A stretch of 64,000 nucleotides of DNA from contig NZ_BMND01000031.1 of assembly GCF_014646275.1 (NCBI RefSeq), forward strand, positions 1 through 64,000, written 5' to 3'. This document shows positions 52,833-62,005 of this stretch, in pieces; position 1 is the first letter of the stretch, and the number at the start of each line of letters is the position of its first letter. The notes under the pieces were generated by a model that was given only the letters and a program-made list of their open reading frames with translations, had not been told where the DNA came from and searched no databases. This DNA comes from Streptomyces kronopolitis. Its GTDB lineage: Bacteria; Actinomycetota; Actinomycetes; Streptomycetales; Streptomycetaceae. Both the position numbers and the translations under genes were made by a program.

Positions 52833-53672
52833 ATGAGCGCAGAAGTTGTCCACAGGGTGGGGATGACGGTTGCGGCGATGACGGCGATGCTCTGCGCCGC
52901 GGCACTGCTGCGGGAGGCACGCCGTGGACGGGCCGTGAGGCGACGGGTCTCGGCGTTGTGGGCAGCCGCCCGTTCGGACCGACATGGGGTGGACGGAGCC
53001 CGGCCCGGCGCGCCGGCCCGTGCCCCCTGGCGCCGCCGGGCCGCGGCCGCGAAGGACGCCGCGCACGGTCGACCGAGCGAGTGGGCCGGACCTGCGGGTG
53101 CCGCCGTCCTGATGTTCATCCTCGTCGGTGGCGCGGGCGGAGCCCTGGCAGGACTCGCCGTGGGCTGGGGAGCGCACCGCGCCCTGGCCCGCCGACGGGG
53201 TGCGGAGTCGGCGCGGCGGGTGGCAGCGGAGGTACGGGCGGCGCTGGCACCGGCCGGCGATCTGCTGGCGGCCTGCCTCGCCGCGGGAGCCGGGCCGCGG
53301 GAATCGGCCGAGGCGGTGGGCCGGTCGCTCGACGGGCCGGTGGCGGAGCGGCTGCGCCAGGTGGCGGCGGAGCTGCGCCTGGGCGGTGAACCGGCGGCCG
53401 TATGGCCTCGACTGGCCGAACTCCCCGGTGCGGAAGGGCTGGCGCGCTGTATGGAGCGCGCGGGGATATCCGGGGTGCCGGCCGTCGAGTCGGCCTCCCG
53501 GACCGCCGCCGAACTCCGTGCGGAACAGGCCCGGTCGGCGGTCGCCCGGGCCCGGCGGGCCGGGGTGCTGGTCACCGTCCCGCTGTCGGCGTGCTTCCTG
53601 CCGGCGTTCCTGGTGCTCGGAGTGACGCCGGTACTGATCGGACTGGCGAGCGGGCTCCTGGGGCGCAACTGA
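52833..53672 (+). CDS. type II secretion system F family protein (TadC-like)
   Basis: 279 residues, second T2SSF protein. Helices near 10-30, near 90-120 (AGAAVLMFILVGGAGGALAGLAVGWG, a small-residue-rich pair) and at the C-terminus (VPLSACFLPAFLVLGVTPVLIGLASGLL). Lies 13 nt after tadB. ATG 52833 follows GGAGGGGG. Pairs with TadB to form the pilus platform. Confidence 0.87.
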   Translation: MSAEVVHRVGMTVAAMTAMLCAAALLREARRGRAVRRRVSALWAAARSDRHGVDGARPGAPARAPWRRRAAAAKDAAHGRPSEWAGPAGAAVLMFILVGGAGGALAGLAVGWGAHRALARRRGAESARRVAAEVRAALAPAGDLLAACLAAGAGPRESAEAVGRSLDGPVAERLRQVAAELRLGGEPAAVWPRLAELPGAEGLARCMERAGISGVPAVESASRTAAELRAEQARSAVARARRAGVLVTVPLSACFLPAFLVLGVTPVLIGLASGLLGRN

Positions 53673-53777
53673 GCGGAGGAGGGCGGCGAGTTCGAAGGCA
53701 GCGGAGACGGGACCGGACCCGGCCGGGCCGGGTCGGTCAGACGGCGAGGGGCCGTGACCACAGGAGTAGGCGCCCCC

Positions 53778-53799
53778 GGGCCGGGTGGCCACCCGGCCC
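53778..53799. terminator. 22-bp perfect palindrome between tadC and the pilin gene
   Basis: GGGCCGGGTGG followed by its reverse complement CCACCCGGCCC without loop; will form a strong hairpin. The 229-nt gap also has a 12-nt direct repeat TCATCAGCAGAC (53855 and 53869). Possible terminator or transcript-processing site that lets pilin be expressed separately. Confidence 0.55.
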
Positions 53800-53901
53800 A
53801 CGCCTCCTCACCAACTCATCGACAGGCGACCGGCCCTGAGCAGGCGACAACAGCTCATCAGCAGACATTCATCAGCAGACGACTTCCCGAGGGGGATGGA
53901 C

Positions 53902-54153
53902 ATGGTGCGCAGTGGAATGGTCCGGAGCGGAATGGCCGGGCGTGGAGTGGTCCGGAGCGGAGTGGTCCGGCGGTGGTGGGCGCGGTGGCGCAGGATTGGG
54001 GCCGACGACCGGGGGATGACCACGGCCGAGTACGCCGTGGGGACGCTCGCGGCGTGCGCCCTGGCGGCGGTGCTCTACAAGGTCGTGACGAGCGGACCGG
54101 TGCAGGCGCTGCTGCGGTCGGTGATCGAGCGGGCGATCAATGTCCAGTTCTGA
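53902..54153 (+). CDS. DUF4244 / Flp-type pilin
   Basis: 83 residues. Basic leader ending DDRG then MTTAEYAVGTLAACALAAVLYKVV: cleavage after Gly with Glu at +5 and Tyr at +6 matches the Flp prepilin processing motif, followed by one hydrophobic helix. Actinobacterial DUF4244 members are the Tad cluster pilins. ATG 53902 (GAGGGGG 6 nt upstream) is preferred over ATG 53896. Its leader is encoded by GGTCCGGAGCGGA-type DNA repeats. Overlaps the TadE gene by 14 nt. Confidence 0.88.
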   Translation: MVRSGMVRSGMAGRGVVRSGVVRRWWARWRRIGADDRGMTTAEYAVGTLAACALAAVLYKVVTSGPVQALLRSVIERAINVQF

Positions 54154-54535
54154 GCGCGGCGCCCCGCGCCCCCGGGCTCGGGGCGTCCCGACTAGGACCC
54201 GCGACGCCGGATTCGCGACGGCGGAGACCGCGGTGGTCCTCCCCGTGCTGGTCGTCGTGGTGGCGGCGCTGATCTGGGGGCTGATGGCAGCCTGCGCCCG
54301 CATCGAGTGCCTGGACGCGGCACGGGCCGGAGCACGTGCCGCGGCGCGTTCGGAGACGCCGTCGGAGGTGATCTCGGCGGCGCGGGGCGCGGCCCCTCGG
54401 GACGCGCACGTCGCGGTGGCACGGGAGGGCGATCTGGTGCGCGTACGGGTCGAGGCACAGGTGCCCGGAGTGGCGCGGCTGACGGTGCGGGTCGACGGAG
54501 AGGCGGTGGCTCTTGCGGAGGAGACGGTGCGGTGA
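54140..54535 (+). CDS. TadE family pseudopilin
   Basis: 131 residues. DAG|FATAETAVVLPVLVVVVAALIWGL: a type IV-like prepilin signal (Gly at -1, Glu at +5) before a hydrophobic helix, then a periplasmic tail. TadE proteins are minor pseudopilins of Tad pili. Follows the pilin with a 14-nt overlap. Confidence 0.85.
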   Translation: MSSSERGAPRPRARGVPTRTRDAGFATAETAVVLPVLVVVVAALIWGLMAACARIECLDAARAGARAAARSETPSEVISAARGAAPRDAHVAVAREGDLVRVRVEAQVPGVARLTVRVDGEAVALAEETVR

Positions 54536-55070
54536 CGAGGGCTCGGCGACGGTCTGGACGGTCGTCGCCGCGGCGGCGCTCTGCGCGGTCTTCGTCGCCC
54601 TGATGGGAGTGGGGCAGGCCGTCGCGGCGCGGCACCGGGCGGGTGGCGCGGCGGACCTGGCGGCACTGGCCGCGGCGGATCGCGCTCTGCAGGGGTCGGC
54701 CGAGGCCTGTGCGGCCGCGCGCCGGGTCGCTGCGGCGCAGCACGCCGTCCTGGTGCGCTGCGCGGTGGACGGCCAGATCGCGGATGTCTCGGCCGAGGCG
54801 GGCGGCCCGCCGTTCACCTCCCGGGTACGCGCCCGGGCCGGCCCGGCGGGGCAACCGCCCCCGGGGCGGGCCGGTGGAGGGCACCCCGCGGGCCCGGCTG
54901 CGCCGGCCGGTGTCTCCACGGCGCTCGCGGGCCGCCCACGGCCTGTTGCGGTCCACCCGCCGCGCGCCACGCGACAGCCCGGGCGCCGCCTACGGCCCCC
55001 GCCAGGTCTCCCGCGGCCTCCGCCGCGTCTCTCGCAGCGCCCCGTACGCCCTCTACGCCTCCCACACCCG
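54513..55070 (+). CDS. TadE-like helicase/secretion-neighbourhood protein, end unresolved
   Basis: From TTG 54513: DEGSATVWTVVAAAALCAVF and GAADLAALAAADRALQG, the Rv3654c-type TadE-like pattern (usually about 90-130 residues). The frame then has no stop for nearly 3 kb, running antisense through the helicase to 57500, which is not credible. From about 54840 frame 1 has much higher GC at third positions, hinting at a +1 shift or an error in this GC-rich part. The end given is only the boundary with the helicase; the true C-terminus is unknown. Confidence 0.5.
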
Positions 55071-57434
55071 CTACGCCTCCTTCGGCGCCCCGCGCAGCAG
55101 TTCGCCCAGGAGCCGCACGGCTCCCCGTTTGTGGAGCGGGTCATTGCCGTTGCCGCACTTGGGGGACTGGATGCAGGAAGGGCAGCCCGCCTCGCATTCG
55201 CAGGCGGCGATGGCGTCCCGGGTGGCGGTGAGCCAGTCGGCGGCCGTGTGGAAGGCGCGTTCGGCGAATCCGGCGCCGCCCGGGTGGCCGTCGTAGACGA
55301 AGACGGTCGGCAGCAGGGTGTCCGGGTGCAGCGGCACGGAGACACCGCCGATGTCCCAGCGGTCGCAGGTGGCGAAGAGCGGCAGCATGCCGATGGAGGC
55401 GTGCTCCGCGGCGTGCAGGGCGCCGCCCAGCTGCTCGGGGTTCACGCGGGCGGCGTCGAGCTGGTCCTCGGTGACCGTCCACCACACCGCGCGGGTGCGC
55501 AGCGTACGGGGCGGCAGATCGAGCTTGGTCTCGCCCAGCACCTCGCCGGTGATCAGCTTCCGGCGCAGGAAGGAGACGACCTGATTGGTGACCTCGACGG
55601 AGCCGAAGCACAGCCGGGCATCGCCCCAGGGGATCTCGGTGTCGGTCTCCAGGACGGAGATGGCGGTGGTGTCGCGGGCGGTCGTGGAATAGGGCGGGCT
55701 GGCCTCCTCGACGAGCGCCACATCGTCGTCCAGGTCGAGTTGCTTGACGACATAGCTGCGCCCCTGGTGGAGGTGGACCGCGCCGTCGTGGACGGTGGTG
55801 TGCGCGGCGGCGGCGTCCACGGTGCCCAGCAGCCGGCCGGTCCCGGCTTCCACGACCTGCACCGGCGAGCCGCCCTGACCGCGGATGTCGGCGAGGTCGG
55901 CGGCCCGCTCCCGGCGCGTCCAGTGCCAGGCCCGGGCGCGCCGGCGCAGCAGGCCGGCGGCCTCCAGCTGGGGCATCAGACCGGCGGCCGCGGTGCCGAA
56001 GAGGGCGAAATCCCCTTCGGTGAGCGGGATTTCGGAGGCGGCCGCGCAGAGGTGCGGGGCGAGCACGTAGGGGTTGTCGGGGTCGAGGACGGTGCTCTCC
56101 ACGGGCTGGTCGAAGAGCGCCTCGGGATGGTGGACCAGATAGGTGTCCAGCGGGTCGTCGCGGGCCACGAGCACGGCGAGCGCGCCCTGCCCGGAGCGGC
56201 CCGCCCGCCCGGCCTGCTGCCACAGCGAGGCCCGGGTCCCCGGATAGCCGGCGATGACCACGGCGTCCAGCCCGGAGACGTCCACGCCCAGTTCGAGCGC
56301 GGTGGTGGCGGCCAGTCCGAGCAGATCGCCGTTGTGCAGCGCGCGTTCCAGGGCGCGACGCTCCTCGGGCAGATAGCCGCCCCGGTAGGCGGCGACCCGT
56401 CCGGGCAGCGAACGGTCCACCTCCGCGAGCCGCTCCTGCGCGATCAGGGCGATCAGCTCGGCGCCGCGCCGGGAGCGGACGAACGCGACGCTGCGCACGC
56501 CCTGGACGGCGAGATCGGTGAGCAGGTCCGCGGTCTCGGCGGTGGCGGTGCGGCGGACCGGGGCGCCCTGCTCGCCGTGCAGTTCGGTCAGCGGCGGCTC
56601 CCACAGCGCGAAGACCAACTCGCCGCGCGGCGAGGTGTCCTCCGTGATTTCCACCACGGGCAGACCGGTGAGCCGGGTCGCGGCCGGCCCCGGCTCGGCG
56701 GCGGTCGCGGAGGCCAGCAGAAAGACCGGATCGGAGCCGTAGCGGGCACAGATCCGGCGCAGCCGGCGGACGATCTGCGCGACATGCGAGCCGAAGACGC
56801 CGCGGTAGCTGTGGCATTCGTCGATGACGACATAGCGCAGCGCGCGCAGGAAGGAGGACCAGCGCGGGTGCGACGGCAGGATGCCGCTGTGCAGCATGTC
56901 GGGGTTGGTCAGCACGTAGTTGGCGTACTGGCGGACCCATTCGCGCTCCTCGACGGGGGTGTCACCGTCGTAGACCGCGGGCCGCACGGCCGTGCCCAGC
57001 GGGGTGGCCAGTTCGCGCACCGCGCGCCGCTGATCAGCCGCCAGCGCCTTCGTGGGGGCCAGATACAGAGCCGTGGCCCCCCTGCCGTTCGGGGCCTCGG
57101 AACCGTCCAGGAGCGTGGAGAGGACCGGCGCGAGATAGGCCAGCGACTTCCCCGACGCGGTCCCGGTGGCGACGACGACCGATTCGCCGCGCACCGCGTG
57201 TTCGGATGTCCGTGCCTGGTGGGCCCAGGGACGATCGATTCCGGCCGAGCGGATGGCATCGATCACTTCCGGCCGGATCTGTTCCGGCCAGTCGGCATGG
57301 CTGCCGATGCGCGGGGGCAAGTGCTCCGTATGAGTGATGCGCGCAGCGCGGGTCGCACCCCGGGCGAGACGTTCGAGAATCATGCCTGGGGAAGGGCGCG
57401 CGCCCGCATCCGGCGGGACGGGATTGGAGGCCAT
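55071..57434 (-). CDS. DEAD/DEAH-box helicase, MrfA/YprA type (DUF1998)
   Basis: About 787 residues. SF2 helicase: Walker A ATGTASGKS, motif II VVIDECHSYRG (DECH), LLASATAAEP, helicase C-terminal domain LAATTALELGVDVSGLDAVV and QQAGRAGRSGQG. The C-terminal domain has the zinc-binding cysteines ECEAGCPSCIQSPKCG of MrfA-like proteins. MrfA repairs mitomycin-type DNA damage; members are conserved beside actinobacterial Tad genes. Start ATG 57434; TTG 57467 or GTG 57452 are possible. A further ATG at 57515 is cut off by an in-frame TGA at 57471-57473. Confidence 0.93.
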   Translation of the reverse strand: MASNPVPPDAGARPSPGMILERLARGATRAARITHTEHLPPRIGSHADWPEQIRPEVIDAIRSAGIDRPWAHQARTSEHAVRGESVVVATGTASGKSLAYLAPVLSTLLDGSEAPNGRGATALYLAPTKALAADQRRAVRELATPLGTAVRPAVYDGDTPVEEREWVRQYANYVLTNPDMLHSGILPSHPRWSSFLRALRYVVIDECHSYRGVFGSHVAQIVRRLRRICARYGSDPVFLLASATAAEPGPAATRLTGLPVVEITEDTSPRGELVFALWEPPLTELHGEQGAPVRRTATAETADLLTDLAVQGVRSVAFVRSRRGAELIALIAQERLAEVDRSLPGRVAAYRGGYLPEERRALERALHNGDLLGLAATTALELGVDVSGLDAVVIAGYPGTRASLWQQAGRAGRSGQGALAVLVARDDPLDTYLVHHPEALFDQPVESTVLDPDNPYVLAPHLCAAASEIPLTEGDFALFGTAAAGLMPQLEAAGLLRRRARAWHWTRRERAADLADIRGQGGSPVQVVEAGTGRLLGTVDAAAAHTTVHDGAVHLHQGRSYVVKQLDLDDDVALVEEASPPYSTTARDTTAISVLETDTEIPWGDARLCFGSVEVTNQVVSFLRRKLITGEVLGETKLDLPPRTLRTRAVWWTVTEDQLDAARVNPEQLGGALHAAEHASIGMLPLFATCDRWDIGGVSVPLHPDTLLPTVFVYDGHPGGAGFAERAFHTAADWLTATRDAIAACECEAGCPSCIQSPKCGNGNDPLHKRGAVRLLGELLRGAPKEA

Positions 57435-57596
57435 CGGCACCGAGTGTGTCACCGGAGTGACGGACAATGCTCAAAGGGCGTCGTGCACGCCTGCCGGTAA
57501 GTGATTGAATGCCATCGCGGCTGCCAGATCCGCCCCTACCGTCGGTGGGGAGGCCCCAGGGGGGCGACCGCTCGATAGCAAGGTGCTGGAGGATCC

Positions 57597-57938
57597 GTGG
57601 ACCTGTCCCTGTCGACCCGGACCGTTGGCGACCGTACGGTCGTCGAGGTCGGTGGCGAGATTGATGTATACACCGCGCCCAAGCTGCGCGAGCAGCTGGT
57701 CGAGCTTGTGAACGACGGAAGCTACCACCTCGTGGTGGACATGGAACGTGTCGACTTCCTCGACTCCACTGGGCTCGGCGTGCTGGTCGGCGGACTCAAG
57801 CGGGTGCGTGCCCATGAGGGCTCGCTGCGCCTGGTCTGCAACCAGGAGCGCATTCTCAAGATCTTCCGTATCACCGGTCTGACCAAGGTGTTCCCGATTC
57901 ACACCTCGGTCGAGGAAGCCGTCTCCGCTACCGACTGA
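57597..57938 (+). CDS. bldG: anti-anti-sigma factor BldG
   Basis: 113-residue STAS-domain protein. VDLSLSTRTVGDRTVVEVGG start and the phosphorylation motif VDFLDSTGLGVLVGG with Ser57. Identical in character to S. coelicolor BldG, essential for aerial growth and antibiotic synthesis; phosphorylated on this Ser in vivo. GTG 57597 is the start; GGAGGATCC lies just upstream. Followed by its anti-sigma partner after 112 nt. Confidence 0.96.
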   Translation: MDLSLSTRTVGDRTVVEVGGEIDVYTAPKLREQLVELVNDGSYHLVVDMERVDFLDSTGLGVLVGGLKRVRAHEGSLRLVCNQERILKIFRITGLTKVFPIHTSVEEAVSATD

Positions 57939-58050
57939 CGGTTTCACCGGACCCCCGTGCCCGCACGGCGCGGGGGGAGGAAGCAGTGGGGGGTACCGGA
58001 CGTCGTGTCCGGCCCCCTGCGTCGCACGCCCGCATAACGAGGGGGATGGC

Positions 58051-58494
58051 ATGGCCACCGTCGAACTTCGATTCAGCGCCCTTCCCGAGCATGTCCGCAC
58101 CGCGCGTCTGGTCGCGGCTGCCGTGGCACGGCGCGCCGGGGTGGACGAGGCCGTGCTGGACGAGGTGCGGCTCGCCGTCGGTGAGGCGTGCAGCCGCGCC
58201 GTGGGGCTGCACGAGAGCCATGACATCAACTCGCCGGTCCGGGTCCTGCTGATCGAGGACGAGAAGAAGTTCTCGATCGAGGTGGGCGACGGGGTGAACG
58301 GCGACTCCGGTGCGCACGAGAACGGTGCGGCCCAGGGCGCCGCGGAGAGCGACGCCGAGGGCGAGGACGAGATGGGCCTCGCGGTCATCAGCGGGCTGGT
58401 CGACGACGTCGAGGTCACCGCCGGCAAGGACGGCGGAATGATCCGCATGACCTGGCCCACGACGACGGCAGCGGTCCTGCCGCAGGGCGGCTAG
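58051..58494 (+). CDS. anti-sigma factor (HATPase_c, SpoIIAB/RsbW-like), BldG partner
   Basis: 147 residues. GHKL-like fold: VDEAVLDEVRLAVGEACSRAV is the N box and DEMGLAVISGLVDDVEV the G2-like region. The Mg-ATP-binding Asn of the N box (E-x3-N in SpoIIAB, A-x2-N-A) is replaced: the motif reads GEACSRAV. A 25-residue acidic insertion lies between the two. It is co-transcribed with bldG in S. coelicolor, where it is reported to bind BldG. Confidence 0.88.
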   Translation: MATVELRFSALPEHVRTARLVAAAVARRAGVDEAVLDEVRLAVGEACSRAVGLHESHDINSPVRVLLIEDEKKFSIEVGDGVNGDSGAHENGAAQGAAESDAEGEDEMGLAVISGLVDDVEVTAGKDGGMIRMTWPTTTAAVLPQGG

Positions 58495-58590
58495 TCCCGC
58501 CGCGACGGACCCGTACCGCCCGAGCGTGCCCGCAGAGCGCCCTGAGGGCCGCGGGCGGCCTTCCCGAGCCATCCGGCGGGCCACCGCCTT

Positions 58591-58641
58591 CCCGAGCCCA
58601 CGAGCCACCCAGCGAGCCACCGTCACCCGAGCCCACGAGCC
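58591..58641 (+). repeat. 16-nt direct repeat
   Basis: CCCGAGCCCACGAGCC at 58591-58606 and again at 58626-58641, 19 nt apart, downstream of the anti-sigma gene. Confidence 0.8.
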
Positions 58642-59304
58642 CGCGTGGCAGAAGCCGTCACGGCCGCTGCCACCCACCTCTGGCACCCACCCCCCGCCCC
58701 GGCCGGGCTGACCAGCCGTGCCCGCGCTCCGTACGCCCGCGGCTCAAGAGCCTCGTCAAGGCCTCCCGCCGTCCCACAAGCGACCCCGTGCCGCACAGCG
58801 CCAGGCTGCCGCCCGACCGGGCACGAGCCTTCCAGGGAGCCCTCCAGAGAGCCGGACACCGCAGCGCCCGGCCACCCCGTCCCCACGACCGCGGCACGAG
58901 CCCCCAGGCAGCCCGACACGCCCCCGGCCCGCCCGGCACCCTGCCCCGCGTCACGCCACCCCCATGCGACGTGATCCGGACTTGATCTGATGTTCCTTCA
59001 CCGGCCGGCGCGGGACGGTGTGCGCGTGGTGGGCCACCCGTTCAGCCGTAGACGGGCCGATCAATTCTCTCCGGTGTCACGCCGGCCTCGTCCGGCTCGG
59101 GTTTCCCGGGCGGCGTCCTTGAGCAGCGGCGATCAGTACCCCGGCCGTGAATGATCAGTACGACAGAGAGATCATCGGGCGGCGGTCAGTGAATTCACCG
59201 CATTCCTTCGTCCGGGCGAATTCTGAGCGGCGTCGGCCTTTTGATCTTCGCCGCTACCGGCGAATTCCCTTTGACGCGCACTGTTTTGATCAACCGTGGC
59301 TCCC

Positions 59305-59310
59305 TACAAT
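59305..59310 (+). promoter_or_regulatory. -10 box candidate for hppA
   Basis: TACAAT, unusual in such GC-rich DNA, 71 nt before the hppA start codon. A good -35 at 17-nt spacing is not obvious (TGTTTT). Confidence 0.4.
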
Positions 59311-59381
59311 CCGTCCACATCTTGCTCAGGACGCCTGAGCGTGCTTCCGCGCGCCCATGTGCCAAACGTCAAGGAGGACGA

Positions 59382-61787
59382 ATGGCGGGGCCTTACACCC
59401 CTCAGTTGCTTGACACCCCCACTTTTCTGGCCGGGCCGTCTCTCACGACGGGCAACCGCGCCCTCGTGCTGGCGATCGCCGTGGTCGCCCTGGCGGCGCT
59501 GGCTGTCGCGGCGGTGCTGGTCCGCCAAGTGCTCGCGGCCGGTGAGGGAACCGACAGTATGAAGAAGATCGCGGCGGCCGTGCAGGAAGGCGCAAATGCC
59601 TACCTGGCGCGGCAGTTGCGGACCCTCGGCGTATTCGCCGTCGTGGTGTTCTTCCTGCTCATGCTGCTGCCCGCGGACAATTGGACGCAGCGCGCCGGAC
59701 GCAGCGCCTTCTTCTTGATCGGCGCCGGATTCTCGGCGGCCACCGGCTATATCGGCATGTGGCTCGCGGTGCGCAGCAATGTGCGCGTGGCCGCGGCCGC
59801 CCGGGAAGCCACTCCGGGGGAGGGGGACAACGGGAAAAAGGATCTTACGGCCGTCTCCCACAAGGCGATGAAGATCGCATTCCGTACCGGTGGCGTCGTC
59901 GGCATGTTCACCGTGGGGCTGGGCCTGCTCGGCGCGTCGTGCGTGGTGCTCGTCTACGCGGTCGACGCGCCCAAGGTGCTGGAGGGCTTCGGCCTCGGTG
60001 CCGCGCTGATCGCGATGTTCATGAGGGTCGGCGGCGGCATCTTCACCAAGGCCGCGGACGTCGGCGCGGACCTCGTCGGCAAGGTCGAGCAGGGCATCCC
60101 CGAGGACGACCCGCGCAACGCCGCGACCATCGCGGACAACGTGGGCGACAACGTCGGTGACTGCGCTGGTATGGCCGCCGACCTCTTCGAGTCGTACGCG
60201 GTGACCCTGGTCGCCGCCCTCATCCTCGGCATGGCCGCGTTCGGCGACGCCGGGCTCGCCTTCCCGCTGCTGGTCCCGGCGATCGGGGTGCTCACCGCGA
60301 TGGTCGGCATCTTCGTCGTCGCGCCGCGGCGCCGCGACCGCAGCGGCATGACGGCGATCAACCGCGGGTTCTTCGTCTCCGCGGGCATCTCGCTGGTCCT
60401 GGTGGCCGTCGCGGTCTTCACCTACCTGCCGTCCAGCTACGGGGACCTGAGCGGTGTCACCGACACCGACATCCTGAGCCGGACCGGCGACCCGCGGATG
60501 CTGGCGCTGGTGGCGGTCGCCATCGGCATCGTGCTGGCCGCGCTGATCCAGCAGCTGACCGGCTACTTCACCGAGACCAGCCGGCGTCCCGTGCGGGACA
60601 TCGGCAAGACCTCGCTGACCGGCCCGGCCACGGTCGTGCTCTCCGGCATCTCGATCGGTCTGGAGTCGGCCGTCTACTCGGCGGTGCTGATCGGACTGGC
60701 CGTCTACGGGGCGTACCTGCTGGGCGGGGCCTCCATCATGCTGGCGCTGTTCGCGGTCGCGCTGGCCGGTACCGGCCTGCTGACCACCGTCGGCGTGATC
60801 GTGGCGATGGACACCTTCGGCCCGGTCTCCGACAACGCCCAGGGCATCGCGGAGATGTCCGGGGACGTCACCGGTGACGGCGCGCAGGTGCTCACCGACC
60901 TGGACGCGGTCGGCAACACCACCAAGGCCATCACCAAGGGCATCGCGATCGCGACGGCCGTACTGGCCGCGGCCGCGCTCTTCGGCTCCTACCGGGACGC
61001 CATCGCCACCGCCGTCCGCGGCGTCGGCACGGCCGCCAACGACATGGGCCTGAGCCTGGACATCTCGCAGCCCAACAACCTGGTCGGGCTGATCCTCGGC
61101 GCCTCGGTCGTCTTCCTGTTCTCGGGGCTGGCGATCAACGCGGTGTCGCGGTCGGCGGGCGCGGTCGTCTTCGAGGTGCGCCGGCAGTTCCGCGAGCACC
61201 CCGGGATCATGGATTACACCGAGACGCCCGAGTACGGCCGGGTGGTCGACATCTGCACCAAGGACGCGTTGCGTGAGCTCGCCACTCCCGGGCTGCTGGC
61301 GGTGCTCACCCCCATCGCGGTCGGCTTCGCGCTCGGCGTCGGCGCGCTCGGCTCGTTCCTGGCCGGTGCGATCGGCACCGGCACGCTGATGGCCGTCTTC
61401 CTCGCCAACTCCGGTGGTGCGTGGGACAACGCCAAGAAGCTCGTCGAGGACGGCCACCACGGCGGCAAGGGCAGTGAGGCGCACGCCGCGACGGTCATCG
61501 GGGACACCGTGGGCGACCCGTTCAAGGACACCGCGGGCCCGGCGATCAACCCGCTGCTGAAGGTCATGAACCTGGTGGCGCTGCTGATCGCACCCGCTGT
61601 GGTGAAGTTCTCGTACGGGCAGGACAAGAGCGACGGGGTGCGGCTGGTGGTCGCGCTGCTGGCGATCGCCGTCATCGTCGGCGCGGTCTACGTCTCCAAG
61701 CGGCGCGGAATCGCCGTGGGTGACGAAGACAACTCCGAAGACCCCGAAGGCATCGCCAAATCGGCCAAGACGGTGGTGGCTTCCTAG
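59382..61787 (+). CDS. hppA: proton-pumping membrane pyrophosphatase, K+-independent type
   Basis: 801 residues with about 16 helices. Pyrophosphate-binding loops: DVGADLVGKVEQGIPEDDPRN, IADNVGDNVGDCAGM and DTVGDPFKDTAGPAIN. The residue that distinguishes potassium dependence is Lys (Lys515 in GNTTKAITKG), which marks the K+-independent group. Pumps protons using pyrophosphate. ATG 59382 follows AAGGAGGACGA. Synteny with bldG as in S. coelicolor. Confidence 0.97.
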   Translation: MAGPYTPQLLDTPTFLAGPSLTTGNRALVLAIAVVALAALAVAAVLVRQVLAAGEGTDSMKKIAAAVQEGANAYLARQLRTLGVFAVVVFFLLMLLPADNWTQRAGRSAFFLIGAGFSAATGYIGMWLAVRSNVRVAAAAREATPGEGDNGKKDLTAVSHKAMKIAFRTGGVVGMFTVGLGLLGASCVVLVYAVDAPKVLEGFGLGAALIAMFMRVGGGIFTKAADVGADLVGKVEQGIPEDDPRNAATIADNVGDNVGDCAGMAADLFESYAVTLVAALILGMAAFGDAGLAFPLLVPAIGVLTAMVGIFVVAPRRRDRSGMTAINRGFFVSAGISLVLVAVAVFTYLPSSYGDLSGVTDTDILSRTGDPRMLALVAVAIGIVLAALIQQLTGYFTETSRRPVRDIGKTSLTGPATVVLSGISIGLESAVYSAVLIGLAVYGAYLLGGASIMLALFAVALAGTGLLTTVGVIVAMDTFGPVSDNAQGIAEMSGDVTGDGAQVLTDLDAVGNTTKAITKGIAIATAVLAAAALFGSYRDAIATAVRGVGTAANDMGLSLDISQPNNLVGLILGASVVFLFSGLAINAVSRSAGAVVFEVRRQFREHPGIMDYTETPEYGRVVDICTKDALRELATPGLLAVLTPIAVGFALGVGALGSFLAGAIGTGTLMAVFLANSGGAWDNAKKLVEDGHHGGKGSEAHAATVIGDTVGDPFKDTAGPAINPLLKVMNLVALLIAPAVVKFSYGQDKSDGVRLVVALLAIAVIVGAVYVSKRRGIAVGDEDNSEDPEGIAKSAKTVVAS

Positions 61788-61828
61788 CCGGAAGGGACCA
61801 CCGAAAGGGCGCGCGGACCGCTCAACTG

Positions 61829-61869
61829 GGCGGGTGGACGGCGTTTTTTACCGACGCCGGCCACCCGCC
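61829..61869 (+). terminator. hppA terminator
   Basis: GGCGGGTGG and CCACCCGCC with inner CGGCGT/ACGCCG form a long stem around a T-rich loop, 42 nt after the hppA stop. Confidence 0.88.
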
Positions 61870-62005
61870 TTCCGTGTGCCCGGGTGGCCCTGCGGCGCTT
61901 GGTGCAAATGGCTGCAATGAGGACGGGCCGCGATGGCCGACCCGATGCCGAGGCCCTTTGGACGTGTATGTTCCGGGGCCGAGAGCCATGGAAGGGACCA
62001 ATCCG

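Larger units (their letters stand above)
58495..59381. other. 887-nt intergenic region before hppA
   Basis: No gene supported. The left half (to about 58975) is C-rich on the + strand with Pro/Arg/Ala-type ORFs on both strands that lack a preferred frame. The right half is less GC-rich. It includes a 16-nt direct repeat (58591, 58626), two GATCAGTAC copies near 59130-59155, three GAATTC sites, and the hppA promoter area. Confidence 0.5.

Noticed and set aside
58645..58974. Small Pro/Arg/Ala-rich ORFs in the hppA upstream region
   Set aside because: Overlapping ORFs exist in several frames on both strands with no ribosome binding site or codon preference.
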